The notes beneath the pieces are model-generated. The model searched no databases. It was not told the DNA's origin and saw only the letters and a list, made by a program, of their open reading frames with translations. DNA of 64,000 nt from Callorhinus ursinus. Taxonomy: Eukaryota; Chordata; Mammalia; Carnivora; Otariidae. Shown here in pieces: positions 47,481 to 60,346 of the stretch. Positions within the stretch are counted from its first letter, which is position 1; each line of letters begins with the position of its first letter. The stretch lies in contig NW_020312788.1 in assembly GCF_003265705.1 (NCBI RefSeq), positions 5,994,301-6,058,300 of the forward strand, in the 5' to 3' direction. The translations under genes and the position numbers were made by a program.

Positions 47481-50400
47481 TGGAATCCAAGTCAGTAAGG
47501 AAGAAGTAAAATTTTCACTATTTGCAGATGACATGATACTATATATAGAAAACCCTAAAGACTCCACCAAAAAAAAAAAAAAAAAGACAAACAAACCCTG
47601 CTAGAACGGATAAACAAATTCAGTAAAGTCACAGGATACATAATCAAGATACAGAGATCTGCATTTGTATACACCAATAATGAAACAGCAGAAAGAGAAA
47701 TTAAGAAAACAATCCCATTTACAATTGCACTCAAAATAATAAGATATATAAGAACAAACCTAACCAAAGTAGTTAAAGACCTACACGATAAAACTATAAA
47801 ACACTAATAAAAGAAATTCAAGATGACACAAAGAAATGGAGAGACATTCTATGCTCTTGGATTGGAAGAACAAATATTGTTAAAATGTCTATACTACCCA
47901 AAGTAATCTGCACATTGAATGCAATCTCTATCAAAATACCAACAGCATTTTTCACAGAACTAAAACAAACAATACTAAAATTTATATGGAACCACAAAAG
48001 ACCCTGAATAGCCAAAGTTATCTTAAAAAAGAAAAGCAAAGCTAGAAGTATCACAATTCCAGACTTCAAGTTGTATTACAAAGCTGTAGTAATCAAAACA
48101 GTGTGGTAATGGCACAAAAATAGACACAGATCGATGGAACAGAATGGAAAACTCAGAAATAAATCACAATTATATGGTCAATTAATCTTCAACATAGCAA
48201 GAAAGAACATCCCCAATAGGAAAAAGACAGTCTCTTAAACAAATGGTGTTGAAAAACTAGACAGCAACATGTAAAAGAATGAAACTGGACACTTTCTTAC
48301 ACCATACACAAAAATAAATTCAAATGAATTAAAGACCTAAATGTGAGACCCAAAACCATAACTATCCCAGAGGAGAACACAAGCAGTAGCTTCTTTAACA
48401 TCAGCCATGCAACTTCTTTTAAGATATGTCTCTCGAGGCAAGGGAAACAAAAAGCAAAAATAAACTATTGAGTCTACATCAAAATAAAAAAGCTTCAACA
48501 CAGAAAGAAATTGAAAGAAACGATCAACAAAACTAAAAGACAACCTACGGAATGGGAGAAGATGTTTGCAAATGACATATCTGATAAAGGGTTAACATCC
48601 AAAATATATAAAGAACTTATCAAACCTAACACAAAAAAAACAAAAATTCCAATTAAAAAATGGGTAGAAGACATGAACAGACATTTCTCCAAAGAAGATG
48701 TCCAGATGGCCAACAAACACATGAAAAGATGCCCATCATCACTTATCATCATGGAAACGCAAATCAAAACTACAATGAGATATCACCTCATACCTCTCAG
48801 AATGGCTAATATCAACAACACAAGAAACAACAGGTGTTGATGAGATGTGGAGAAAGGGAAACCCTCTTGCACTGTTAGTGGGAATGCAAACTGGTGCACC
48901 CAATGTGGAAAATAGTATGGAGGGGCCTCAGAAAGTTAAAAATAGAATTTCCTTATGATCCAACAATCACACTACTGGGTATTTACCCAAAGAATACAAA
49001 ACATCAATTCAAAGGGATACACACACCTCGGTGTTTATAGCAGCATTATTTACAATAGCTAAGATATGGAAGCAGCCCAACTGTCCATCAGCTGATGAAT
49101 GGATACAGAAGATGTAGTGTCTGTGTGTGTGTGTGTATATATACTATTCAGCCATTAAAAAAAGAATGAAATCTTGCCATTTACAATGACATGGATGCAG
49201 CTAGAGAGTATAATGCTAAGCAGAATAAGCCAGTCAGAGTAAGACAAATACCATATGATTTTACTCATATGTGGAATTTAAGAAACAAAACAAACAAACA
49301 CAAAAAGAGAGAGAGAGAGAAAGAGACAAAGCAAGAAACAGATTCTTAATTATAGAAAACAATCTGATGGTTACCAGAGGGGGTGGTGGTGGGGAGATGG
49401 GTTAAATAGGTGGTGGGGATTGAGGAGTGCACTAGGTGATATATGAAACTGAAACTAATATATATACTAATATATTGCACACTTTTGACACTAATATAAC
49501 ACTGTAGGTTAACTAACTGGAATGAAAAATAACTTTAAACAATTCAGCATCAGATAAAGCTTCATAGAACAAAAAACAATGAAAAAGCTGACTTAATATG
49601 AGACAGGCTACCATAGCAAGAAGGTCTGGATAGTCGGTCTCAGGGCATCCGAATAATAGAATAACTGCCAGCGTGTAGTGGACATAACTGGCTTCATGCA
49701 GAACTATGTCATTTCTTGAAGACACTTCCAATTGCATGAGCTTGTGATTATTTATGGAGGAAATTCTTTTGTATCATTTATAAAAAGTTTGACGTCTACA
49801 ACTTCAGCTTTATGGAAAAAGTTAGACAAAACTATTTTCCAGGCAATGATTTAAGAGGGAAAAATATTTACGAGGTACTAAATTGTGATGTCTTGTAATG
49901 TAAGGTGCAATAAAACAAATGAGTTTTTTCTTCATCCAAGAGGTAGTTTTCATTGATTCAGATTTAAAAATATATAGTTAAGTACATATGTACATTAATG
50001 AAGTATTTGAAGGGAGAGTTAATATTTTAATATTACATGTGATTAATGATGTCTTGCATGAAGTCCAAGCAAGAAAAGTCAGTGTGAATGACCTCTGAAT
50101 TGAAAAAAAAATGCACTGAAATGTCTTCAGTGATTATTTTGGCTGTATAAAGTCTGAAGCAATGAGAGAGGTTTCAAAGTTCTTTTATAGAACCCATAGG
50201 ACTTAATATATCATAAGCAATAAAGTCTTGGGAAGAATTATGGCTACTTATTTAGATTAAAGTATGACAACTAGTAATAACATTATTCTAGTTGTAGTCA
50301 TCATGCACAGCCCGCCTTTGCCAAATTCATGAAGCAATGAAAAACGAAAACAAAAACTTTTTGAGTTATTCTAGTAATTTTGTACAGCTGCAACTAGTCC

Positions 50401-51599
50401 ATGAGAGCATAATCTTGCCAAAGATATTTTGTCATGCCCTTTATTTATCATCCAGTCAAATATTCCTTATATTTCAATACCAGTTAATCTTCTTTCTTAT
50501 TTCTCAGAAATATGAATGCAACTAGCCAGGCCAAAGACGGTGTCAAGCTTTTCATACTGTCTCTTATTCATTAATCGTACATATGAAACACCTAAGATAT
50601 TTAACTAATTAAGATCAACACTTAGGTTGAAATCCTGGCATGGTTCACTGCCACAGGGATGAAATGTAGAGCACCCCAGGGACTAAGCATTTCTCCCAGT
50701 GTGTGAAGGCCCGTTGTAGCATTCTTTGGGGTTTTGATGTTTGTTCAAATATAAGCGAGTAAGTTGTGAATTTTAGCTCATCTGTGTCCTTAGCCAGTTT
50801 CCTTTGCCCTACATCCCTCTCTTCTACTTAGAGATTCACCCTAGCTGACTTTTCCAACTCTAGTCTGAGGAGTGCCCTCTGTTGCCCTGGCTGCACACCA
50901 AATTTACCCAGGAAAGGCCAAAACAAATAGCACCATTGAGAGACATTACAAAATGGCTGTCACTTTGCCAGAAGCTCCAGCAGACTCACAAGCCCTCAGG
51001 GGGTCTCTAGGGATGAGTTGAGTCTAACATTCAAGTCTCCAGACTTTCTGAAACTCTGCTGCCCAGGGACCAATGCTTTTCTCATAGGTAGAAGGTGAGG
51101 ATAATTTCAGGATGACTTTTCTGACTCATGTACAGAGCTAGCCCATGGCCTCTGAGTAGAAGAAAGGTAAAGACAAGGTCCTTTCAAGTGGAGATGGGTA
51201 GGTAAATGGCTGCCTGGTCCCACCAGGAAAGCAAAAGCACTTCAAACTCACTGGGTTATGCCTACCCAATAAGACCCATTATACAGTATTTTTGAGTAAT
51301 GTTACTAATCTAACAATGGACAACCCCTGGACGACTTTGAGAAGAGAAAGTGTGTTTTTAAAAGGTTATTCTGGCTGCCCTGCTGAATATCGACCGAAGG
51401 GCCAAGAGTGAGAGGGATGAGATGAGCCCAGAGTCCACCGTAGTGGTATGGGTAAGAGAGGATGGCGGCTTGGTTTAAGGAGCTGTTATGTGGGCAATGT
51501 CTACAAGAAGACAGTGTTCCATTTTAGAAGAATTTTATCTGAGGACCTTTTCTGTGGAAATAATCACAGAGCATAGCTGATTACAAAGGCCACTTCTAG

Positions 51600-51800
51600 T
51601 ACCCTAAACTGTAACTATGTCATCTATATGTAGTAGTGTGCCCTTAGCTAACCTCTCTGTGTTTCAACTTCCTCTTCCATAAAATGGGTTAATCATACTA
51701 CTTACCTCACGAGATTGTTTTGAGAATTAAGAGCATTAATATATGTAAATCTCTTAGAACAGAGTTTTGCACATAGAAAGTATAAATAAATACAGCTATT
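51600..51800 (+). repeat. MIR SINE relic
   Basis: Sense MIR: 'cttagctaacctctctgtgt', 'cataaaatgggttaatcata', 'cttacctcacgagattgttt', 'gagttttgcacatagaaag'. A clear match in order. Confidence 0.8.
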
Positions 51801-51999
51801 ATTAATTTTCTATTCTCTATATTACAGAGCGACAAGTGGGAGGGCATAGGTAAAAGTCTTTCAAAATTTGCACAAAATCATTACATTTTACACTATAATG
51901 TAAAAAAAAAGGATAAAAAGACAACCTTGCTTTACCACATTGATAAATATTATCTGATCTCTTATGAACTAATCTTTATATTTACTGACTCTGACCTTG

Positions 52000-52400
52000 C
52001 AGACTGTCACTATTGAACAAAATTCAGTTCAGGTATGGCTAATTCCTGCCCTCAGTATCAAAACACAGAGGAAGTCTTCGAAAGACTAACAGTTCTCCTT
52101 GCAGGGAGAAGTGAGGATATTTCTTCTCTTCTTGTGCCCTAAGGAATGACAGTGCCCATGTCTCCTCCATGGCTCCAGCTCTTGCTGGTAGCACCCCCAG
52201 CCCTTGTCCCCAGCAATCACTGCTCATTATTATCCTAGCTCCACCCTCACTCCAGCTTCTGGTTTCTAGTAACCACATATTCATCTGTTGTCCCTTCAGA
52301 CTAAGAGTGATTAGAGCTTCTCTGGGTTGCCTTAACCGACCCTTGTTTATCTTTGTTTTCCATCACCTCGGTGATCAATTCCCTGTATTAATTCCCTCCA
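52000..52400 (+). repeat. Possible MaLR/LTR relic
   Basis: 'ttcatctgttgtcccttcag' and 'tgtattaattccctcca' are reminiscent of old LTR 3' parts. The assignment is weak. Confidence 0.3.
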
Positions 52401-52621
52401 TCTGAAAGATGGAGGGAGGCTTCTGTTTTTCTGGCTGCATGCTGAATGATAGAATGTTCATGGAGGTGATTAAGTAGAACACACTGGCAAAGATCAGATC
52501 CCACTACACACAGAATTACATAAACTTTTGGAGGCAGGAAATTTGGGGAAGATACTTTACCATGAGCTTTCAAAATAATTTTAAATGATGTTTAAAGTTT
52601 TGTTATAAAGATATGGCTGCT

Positions 52622-52727
52622 GGGGTGCCTGGCTGGCTCAGTCAGTGGAGCATGAGACTCTTAATCTCAGGGTTGTGAGTTCAAGTCCCACATCAAGTGT
52701 AGAAATTACTTAAAAAATAAAATCTTT
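52622..52727 (+). mobile_element. Short CAN-SINE monomer (left half of a dimer)
   Basis: ggggtgcctggctggctcag through 'gtagaaattacttaaaaaat' and aaaatcttt. It lacks the CT-rich part and looks like an older tRNA-type copy. It directly abuts the next SINE. See that entry for the shared duplication. Confidence 0.92.
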
Positions 52728-52919
52728 GGGGTGTCTGGGTGGCTCAGTCAGTTAAGCATCTTTCCTTGGCTCAGATCATGATCCCAGTGTCCTGGGATTG
52801 AGCTCTGCATCAGGGTCCCTACTCAGCAGAGAGCCTGCTTCTCCCTTTCCCTCTGCTTCTCCCTCTGCTTGTGCTCTCTCTCTGTGTCAAATAAATAAAT
52901 AAAATCTTTGAAAGAAAAA
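52728..52919 (+). mobile_element. CAN-SINE (right half of a dimer)
   Basis: Full-length copy, ggggtgtctgggtggctcag to aaatctttgaaagaaaaa. An exact 15-bp duplication AAAGATATGGCTGCT flanks the pair (52607-52621 and 52920-52934), not each SINE alone. Confidence 0.95.
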
Positions 52920-54086
52920 AAAGATATGGCTGCTTTTTTTAGAAAAACACAGAAGTGTCAAATAAAAACATACCTATTAATATACCTCTCCTATATTTAC
53001 TGTGCATTTTACAGTCATATTTGGGATGGGTGCCAGGGAGAAGCAGTATTTACATTTAACCAACTAAATTATGGCTTGTTAGATCTGAGCTATTTAAGAT
53101 AGCATAGATACAAATTTAACATTAATTCTATGATACCAAAGCTTGAAAGAGGCAGGAAGGAGTAGAATGAGGATCTATTAATCAAGAATCTTTTAACCCC
53201 CTCTTCCGCTAAATGAAACTAGCAGGACGCAGTGGCAATTACAACAGAGGAACAAGTAGTCTTTGTAATCCAGGGGCTTTCTGCTAGCACGGAACAAGAA
53301 AACACAGAAGGAAGCTTCCAACTTCATAGTCCACCTTAATTCCTAAATAATTTCTCTTCAAAAACATACTCTTGAACTTTCTCTTTTTATCCATGAACAC
53401 TCTACATCACATATAATACGAGGATGTTGCTCACAGGATTTCAGTTTAGTCTTACAAATTAATTATATTCTTCATGGTAATAGATATATTCCAAAGATCT
53501 CAAAAAATATATATAAATTAAATGTTCGAGAATCACTCAAGTTGAAAGAACTTACCTCTAAAAATATAAAATATTCTAGAATTTGAGGGAATGTAAAGAA
53601 TTTATTGCATTGATCATTTAGTCAACCAAGAAAGTCTGTATGCCAACCAAGAATCATTATGAATTCATCTATAAAAATCCTCATTAAAATGCATTCCTTA
53701 ATTTCTCTTCATTAGTTGCTTTCTTGTTAATGGCTCTTCTATCACCTTAGGATTCCAGGAAGAGGTCAAAGAGCAAATGGGGGTCTTGCCCTCAAAGGGA
53801 AGAACTTCCTTAATTTTACAAAGGCTACAGACAGCCTGCCTTCTGTTCTGGAGGTCAGAGAAGAGTGAAGCAAACTCACTGTCCTGTTGGTAAGGTAGAG
53901 CTGAGTTGGCAGTTCCTCTCTTAATGACTGAAACCCAAGGCCAAATAGCTCGACAACTTCTTGTTGTACTAGCTTCGGTTCCATGGAGCACAATTTGGAG
54001 TGTTCCATTTTTTAAAAGATTTAAAATAATAATATGTTTTACAACTTTCTACTACAGTAGTTTAAAATCAGAATATGTTATCAAAG

Positions 54087-54808
54087 TGAGGATGTGGAGA
54101 AAGGGGAACACTCTTACATTGTTGTTGGGAATGCAAGCTGGTACAACCACTCAGAAAAATGGTATGGAGTTTCCTCAAGAAATTAAAAATAGAGCTACCC
54201 TACAATCCAGCAATTTCACTACTAGGTATTTACCCCAAAGATACACAGATGTAGTGATCCAAAGGGGCACCTACACCCCAATGTTCATAGCAGCGATGTC
54301 CACAACAGCCAAACTGTGGAAAGAGCTGAGATGTCCATCAACAGATGAATGGATAAAGATGTGGTGTATATATATATATATATATACACACAATGGAATA
54401 TTACTCAGTCATCAGAAAGGATGAATACTTAAGTATTTATATTGATGTGGATGGAACTGGAGGTTATTATGCTGAACAAAATAAGTCAATCAGAGAAAGA
54501 CAATTATCATATGGTTTCACTCATGTGTGGAACATAAGAAAGAGGGCAGAGGACCATAGGGGAAGGGAGGGAAAACAGAATGGGAAGTCATCAGAGAGGG
54601 AGAAAAACAATGAGAGACTTAACTATAGGAAACAAACTGAGGGTTGCTGGAGGGGAGGTGGGTGGGAGGATGGGGTAATTGGGTGATGGGCTTTTTAAGA
54701 GGGCTCATGATGTGATGAGCACTGGGTTTATATGAAACTGATAAACTATTAAACACTACATCTGAAACTGATGATATACTATATGTTGGCTAATTGTATT
54801 TAAATAAA
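54087..54808 (+). mobile_element. 5'-truncated L1 (ORF2 C-terminus plus 3' UTR)
   Basis: Starts in the ORF2 C-terminal region ('[19 protein letters not shown]' frame at 54090-54145), passes 'MEYYSVIRKDEYL' (54393-54430) and ends in the L1 3' UTR ('gaaacaaactgagggttgct', 'gatgagcactggg'). Frameshifts are present, and a (TA)n run lies at 54366-54386. A 17-bp duplication AGAATATGTTATCAAAG flanks the L1 plus the following SINE (54070-54086 and 55017-55033). Confidence 0.93.
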
Positions 54809-54995
54809 AAGGGGGGGCTGGGTGGCTCAGTCTGTTAAGTTTCTGCCTTCAGCTCAGGTCATGATCTCAGGATCCTGGGATCTAGCCCCACATCGGGCTC
54901 CTTGCTCAGTGAGGAGTCTGCTTCTCCCTCTCCCTCTGCCTCTCTGCCTAGCTGGTCTCTCTCACTCAAATAAATAAAATCTTTAAAAAAAAATT
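54809..54995 (+). mobile_element. CAN-SINE at the L1 3' end
   Basis: Starts 'ggggggctgggtggctcag', slightly trimmed at the head, directly after the L1 tail AAATAAAAA. It ends aaatctttaaaaaaaaa and then more A-rich sequence. Confidence 0.94.
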
Positions 54996-55132
54996 AAAAT
55001 TAAAAAAATAAATAAAAGAATATGTTATCAAAGGTCATCTCAGTTTGACATTGACAATAAATTATCAAGAAGTATTACAAAATTATGAACAAACCAGCAC
55101 AATTAATCATATTTTCTACTGGAAAGCTCTTT

Positions 55133-55235
55133 CTCTTTTTATCTCTTGCTGCTTCTTTCTTTCTCTTCCTCCTCTTCTCCTTTCTCCCTTTCATTTCACT
55201 TCTCCTCCTTTCTGCCCTCCTCTTCCTTCATATTT
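55133..55235 (+). repeat. Polypyrimidine tract
   Basis: About 100 bp almost wholly C and T, not a simple tandem repeat. Confidence 0.85.
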
Positions 55236-55978
55236 CTTTATCTCACATAAAACCTGGTCCCTAACACTCCCTCAAGTTCCAACCCCATTCCTGACACCTA
55301 ATTATTTCCTTCTCCACAAAATGTCTTAAAGTTTTATCTATACTCACTTCCTAGCTCTTTAAACCACTTGAAATCAAGACTTTACCACCACATTTTAAAA
55401 TTTAAATTATTTGTGAGTTATTGACACTATCCCAGTGTCACCAGCAACTGACAAAATCAACAATGACAATGTTAGAATATCATTGAGAAAATTCACCAGC
55501 TATTGGAAACCAATTGCGATGTGCCATATCCCAAATGTAATCTATACACTATACTCAGACTATAATCAGGTTTTATATTCACATAACAAAGTTTCTGCAG
55601 ATATTAGAATAACTCAAATCAAACCAACTTTGAGTGATAGACTAGTAAGGGTCACAGGCATACTTGGGGTGAGACCTGAGTGTCCCTTAAAAGAAATTAA
55701 TATTGCTGTTATCAATCGTGGGAAATGAGGAAATGAAGCCTGGGGGAAGGATGCCTTACAGTGGGGTGAGGAAACAAATATTTAGTCTTTCTCTAGGGCT
55801 GGTGGTCAATGTGGACTTGTAACCATAGTGAGCTGTGGAAATTCTGGTGGTGGGGGTGAACAGCCCAGGTCATGTGGCAGCCAAGAAAATAAAGCTTGAA
55901 GCCAGTGGGCCTGGGCTTAGAACAGTTGTAAATATTCTCTGTGTTTTCCTTCCATTGTATAATTCCCTTCACTTTTGC

Positions 55979-55999
55979 TTTTTTTTTTTTTTTTTTTTT
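55979..55999 (+). repeat. Poly(T) run of 21
   Basis: Uninterrupted T. No retroelement body was recognised on either side. Confidence 0.95.
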
Positions 56000-56497
56000 A
56001 AGGCATACCCTCATCATATTTGTGCAATGAGTAATTAGAAAAAGTTCTGTGTCTCAGTCTGGACTGAAAAGGTAGTGAATACAGCATTTCCTCTCCCAGG
56101 TCTGAATTGGGCAGAATGGCAGTATCAGCAACAGCAGAGGCAGCAGCTCAGGGGGGAAATGAGGAGGCCTAGCAGAACCATATGGAGGTGGCCTTGTTTC
56201 TACAGACCCCTGAGGCAATAAACAGAAACTCAGGAAGAGCAGAGGGTACTGGTTCCTGACAGAATCAATTGGAGCTCAAATTAGTGTGGTGTGGATTGCA
56301 TTTATGTCTATATCAAATTTAAAGACGATTAAAACTAATTCATAGGAAACTCAGGCAACAGAAAACTATACAGTGAGTTTTATGGATTTTAATCCAACAC
56401 AGTAAACATTCGTTCAGTGTTTTTCTATGTATAAGGAAGGAAGTTATAGACTGTGCTTTTGAGAAATTTACAATCTACAATAACAATTCCAAATAAA

Positions 56498-56703
56498 GGG
56501 GCGCCTAGGTGGCTCAGTTGTTGGGCATCTGCCTTCGGCTCAGGTCATGGTCCCAGGGTCCTGGGATTGAGCCCCACATCGAGCCCTGCATTGGGCTCCC
56601 TGCTCAGCGGGAAGCCTGCTTCTCCCTCTCCCACTCCCCCTGTTTGTGTTCCCTCTCTCACTGTGTCTCTCTTTCTGTCAAATAAATAAAATCTTAAAAA
56701 AAA
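56498..56703 (+). mobile_element. CAN-SINE (SINEC)
   Basis: Full sense copy flanked by aattccaaataaa. It carries two copies of the 12-bp unit (cacatcgagccctgcattgg), an early form of the expansion seen at 11666. Confidence 0.96.
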
Positions 56704-57224
56704 AATTCCAAATAAAAAGAGGAAATAATAAAAGACTTACAAGTAGCTCAGAATTTAATGGGCATACAGAAGGAAGAAAATTTTATTTCTGAGCCGGGTA
56801 TTCAGAAAAGGTTTAATGTGTATCATGACAGGGCCGGTGATGATGTAATCCAAAAAAGAATCCAGGCGACAAAGCATAGGTGTGAAACACACTTCCATCA
56901 TGCACCAGTTGGAAATTGTGCTCAGGTATAAACAACCGAAAACCCCATGTGTAAGTGAACTGAATTGAACGTTCATCTTTTTACCCAACAAGAATTTCTG
57001 GACCGGTGTCAGTGCAGTGGCTCTCAGAGCCATCAACATCCCAGGATCTTTCATCTTTCTGCTCTACCTTCTTTAGTGTTCCAGTGTTCCATCTCAGCCA
57101 GCTTTCTAAAGGATAAGGAGAAAGAACGAGCCATGGACGAGACAAGAAAATGTTGCCAAAACCCCCAGCGGACTACCATTTACGTCTCCTTGGCTAGAAG
57201 TATGTAGAAAGACTTCAGTCCTTA

Positions 57225-57412
57225 GGGCACCTGGGCTGTTCATTCAGTTAAGCACCCGACTCTTGATTTTAGCTCAGGTCATGACCTCAGGGTTCTGATC
57301 TCAGGGTCACGAGACTAAGCTCCACATTGGGCTCTGCAGGATTGTCTCTCTCCCTCTGCCTCTGCCCCTGCCCCCTGCTCGCGAGTGCGCTCTCTAAAGA
57401 AAAACAAAAAAA
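57225..57412 (+). mobile_element. Older, diverged CAN-SINE
   Basis: gggcacctgggctgttcatt, a duplicated 'ctcagggttctgatctcagg' segment and a short tail 'aaagaaaaacaaaaaaa'. Confidence 0.85.
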
Positions 57413-60346
57413 GGCTGGCTCCATGTTATCAGGAAGATTGAGATATGTACTTTTTGTTTTCTTCTTGTTTTAGCTGATCACACTGTTAATACCCCTTCCA
57501 AAAAAATAAAAATCAGGGTTCTGCTACAGAAAAAAAGGAAGAAAGAATATCAAGTTGGTAACTACCCAGATGTGCCAACATCCCACTCATTAACTATGCA
57601 GCCTAGGGTGAGAATCACTAACATTTCTGTATGGCAGTGTCCTTACCTGTGAAATGGTTATAATAATATATTCCTAGTATGTGTTTGGGGGGGGATCAGG
57701 GACTATGTATTCAGGATGTTCAATATAGTCCTGACAAGTTAGGAGAGTATGATAAATTGTAACTGCTGTTATTGTTTGGTTAATTGGTTTGTTGGTTAGG
57801 AATTGAAGGAGGAATCGGGTTTCAATAGGTAAATATTGGAAGAATAAAATTTTAGATGAAGGAAACAAGAATGCAAAAACATGGAACTAGAAAAAAATAT
57901 GTAAGAAAGTTTAAAGTGTGTTCAGGAAATTTTATATAGTTCAGGAAGACTGTCACTCATGTGAAAGGGAGAAAGTGAACGGTAACGTTTGAAAGTTAGG
58001 TTGTAACTGGGTCATATGCAGAGTGTTGGCAGGTGGTGGGGGCGGAACAGGGGTATAAGAGCCAGGTCAAGAGGTATGGATGCCTTGGCAGATAATGTGG
58101 AAGCAGTGAAGGTTTCAAGGCAGGATTAAGTGCAAGCTGTGCTTCACACTGACCACTTTGACAGCGGTGCATAAGATATACTCGGGAGCTGGAGAGAAAC
58201 CAAAGCAAGGAGAAGAGTAAGGAAATTAATTTATATCCAAGCCAAACGTAGTAAAAGCCTGAAGTGAGACAGCAGCAACAGAATGGAAAAGAGGGACTGA
58301 TTCAGGAGTCATTTTTAAAGCATTAATTACAGAATTTGGCATCCAATAGAATAGAAAAGGTCAGGGAAAAGATGGTGCCAAGGTGATGAGCTAAAATTTC
58401 AAGCTTAGTGGTGTCATTACCCAGGGAGAAAGAGGACCACATTTTAAAAAGTGGAAGGAAAGAATGGAGAGAGAAGTTGAAGAGAGGGGAGAGATGGAAA
58501 AATACTGAGAGTAGAAAGATTTAGTCATGCAAAATAAGATGTATAAAAATGGTTATATTGCAAGGGGTTATTTAATCCATAAAAGGAATTTTCTCAGGCA
58601 AATTAATGAATCTGTAACAGCTAGATGCCTAAGCTGAGTCATGTGCTAATCTGGCTGTGTGAGGAGGCACCGCCCCTGTCCACTTTAGAACATTTACTTG
58701 CTGTTGCAACAGCATTAGCATAGAAATAGTCCAAAAGTATGCAAACAAGTTTCTGAAGGAAATTCCCACTACTTAGTCCTTCACTCTCATTAGGATGCAA
58801 AATTATTCCTCTGGAACTATTTGGGCACAGTTTTCCCTTCCCAGAGGCAGAGGGATGAGTTAATTTACCACTTTAGGATCCCTTGCAATGTTCAGATCTT
58901 GTGATCAAGGGCTCTGGGCTCAGTTTCAGCAGTTAATGGTCACAATGGAAAGCCAAGGCGAAAGCAGACGGGGAATCGCTGCTGGAATCAAGGCACTTTG
59001 TCACATTGAGAAAAACAGAGTAAGGAACATTAGTGGTCTATTGACAGTATTGTTTGCTTATCATTTTTGGCGCCTGGCATTTAAAAATGGGCAGGAAACA
59101 CCTTTGAAAATGATCATCCCAAACAGTTTAGACTTAATACAGTATATTCATCTCCATTTCTGGGATTTGGGGTCATTTAGATTTTAACATTGTAGCCTTA
59201 AATCACCTAAATATATTCTTAAGTTTGCAGAAAGGGATAATTAGATTCTAGGATCATATTTTTGAAGAATTATTCTGAAAATGCTTTTAGTGAAAGCTTT
59301 TATACAGACAAATATTTTCAGTAATTATTCAGCATTAATTTCAAGTAAAATGCTAGTTTGTTTCAAACTTCAGAAACCTCTTTAAAAACATCATGTGTTT
59401 TCTTCTAGTATTTTGGTTTGCTTTAGAGATAATCATTTCTCCCTAAATGAAGTCACTGGAATTTACTACAGTATTTAATTTGGTACCTGCTCTCCCTCAG
59501 GCACTTAATCAGCACTGATGTAAAAAGGTACAATTTGATTATGCTAAATTATCTCACTTGTGATTAGGACTAGCTAGTTTCAGGAGTCAAAGTGATTGTA
59601 AATAAATTCATATTAGAGGGATGAATGATTGGAAGTCATGTTTTTCTCATCTTTTTGAATGTTATTACAAGTGAGGTTACAGATCCCATGAGTTTATGGC
59701 ACTTAACCTAAAAGCAGTAAAAGTACTAAGCTGGGTATATAATGATATTCATAAATCACCTTATAATAGAAAAAGACTGTTTGTAGCATATCTTCCAGTT
59801 GGTAGGTGTCTACAATGAAACTAAGCAGTCCTCTTTTCTCCTTCCTATTCATGCAGGTACTCTGCTAGTTTGCATCTCACTTGAGGTTCCCAACTCCTTT
59901 TTTTTTTTATGTTATGTTAATCACCATACATCACATCATTAGTTTTTGATGTAGTGTTCCATGATTCATTGTTTGTGCATAACACCCCGTGCTCCATGCA
60001 GTACGTGCCCTCTTTAATACCCATCACCAGGCTAACACATCCCCCACCCCCCTCCCCTCTAGAACCCTCAGTTTGTTTCTCAGAGTCCGTTGTCTCTCAT
60101 GGTTCATCTCCTCCTCCGATTTTCCCCACATCATTTTTCCTTTCCTGCTATCTTCTTCTTTTTTTACTTTTAACATATAATGTATTATTTGTTTTAGAGG
60201 TACAGCTCTGTGATTCAAGTCTTACACAATTCACAGCGCTCACCATAGCACATACCCTCCCCAATGTCTATCACCCAGCCACCCCTTCCCTCCCACCCCC
60301 CACCACTCCAGCAACCCTCAGTTTGTTTCCTGAGATTAAGAATTCC

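Larger units (their letters stand above)
46050..49540 (+). mobile_element. 5'-truncated, decayed L1 with nested SINE
   Basis: Begins inside the ORF2 endonuclease-RT linker. The RT region follows: 'GFIPGLRVCFNIHKSINVIHHINRRK'-like sequence at 47085-47165, 'CPLSPILFN' near 47370-47400 and a retained FADDM-type active-site box at 47522-47536. The C-terminal segment 48511-48840 and the 3' UTR end near 49540. Frames are broken many times. A (TAAA)n tract (47441-47480) and a poly(A) run (47567-47585) have expanded inside it. No ORF1 or endonuclease is present. Confidence 0.92.
49541..59907. other. Intergenic DNA, second part
   Basis: No coding exons were recognised. Between the listed repeats, 49541-51600, 52935-54069, 55235-56497, 56704-57224 and 57413-59900 show no assignable gene. 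Two overlapping minus-strand frames of 97 and 80 codons at 53698-54008 are unassigned. Parts of 51340-51540 and 58020-58480 loosely resemble an ancient interspersed repeat that I cannot name. Confidence 0.65.
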
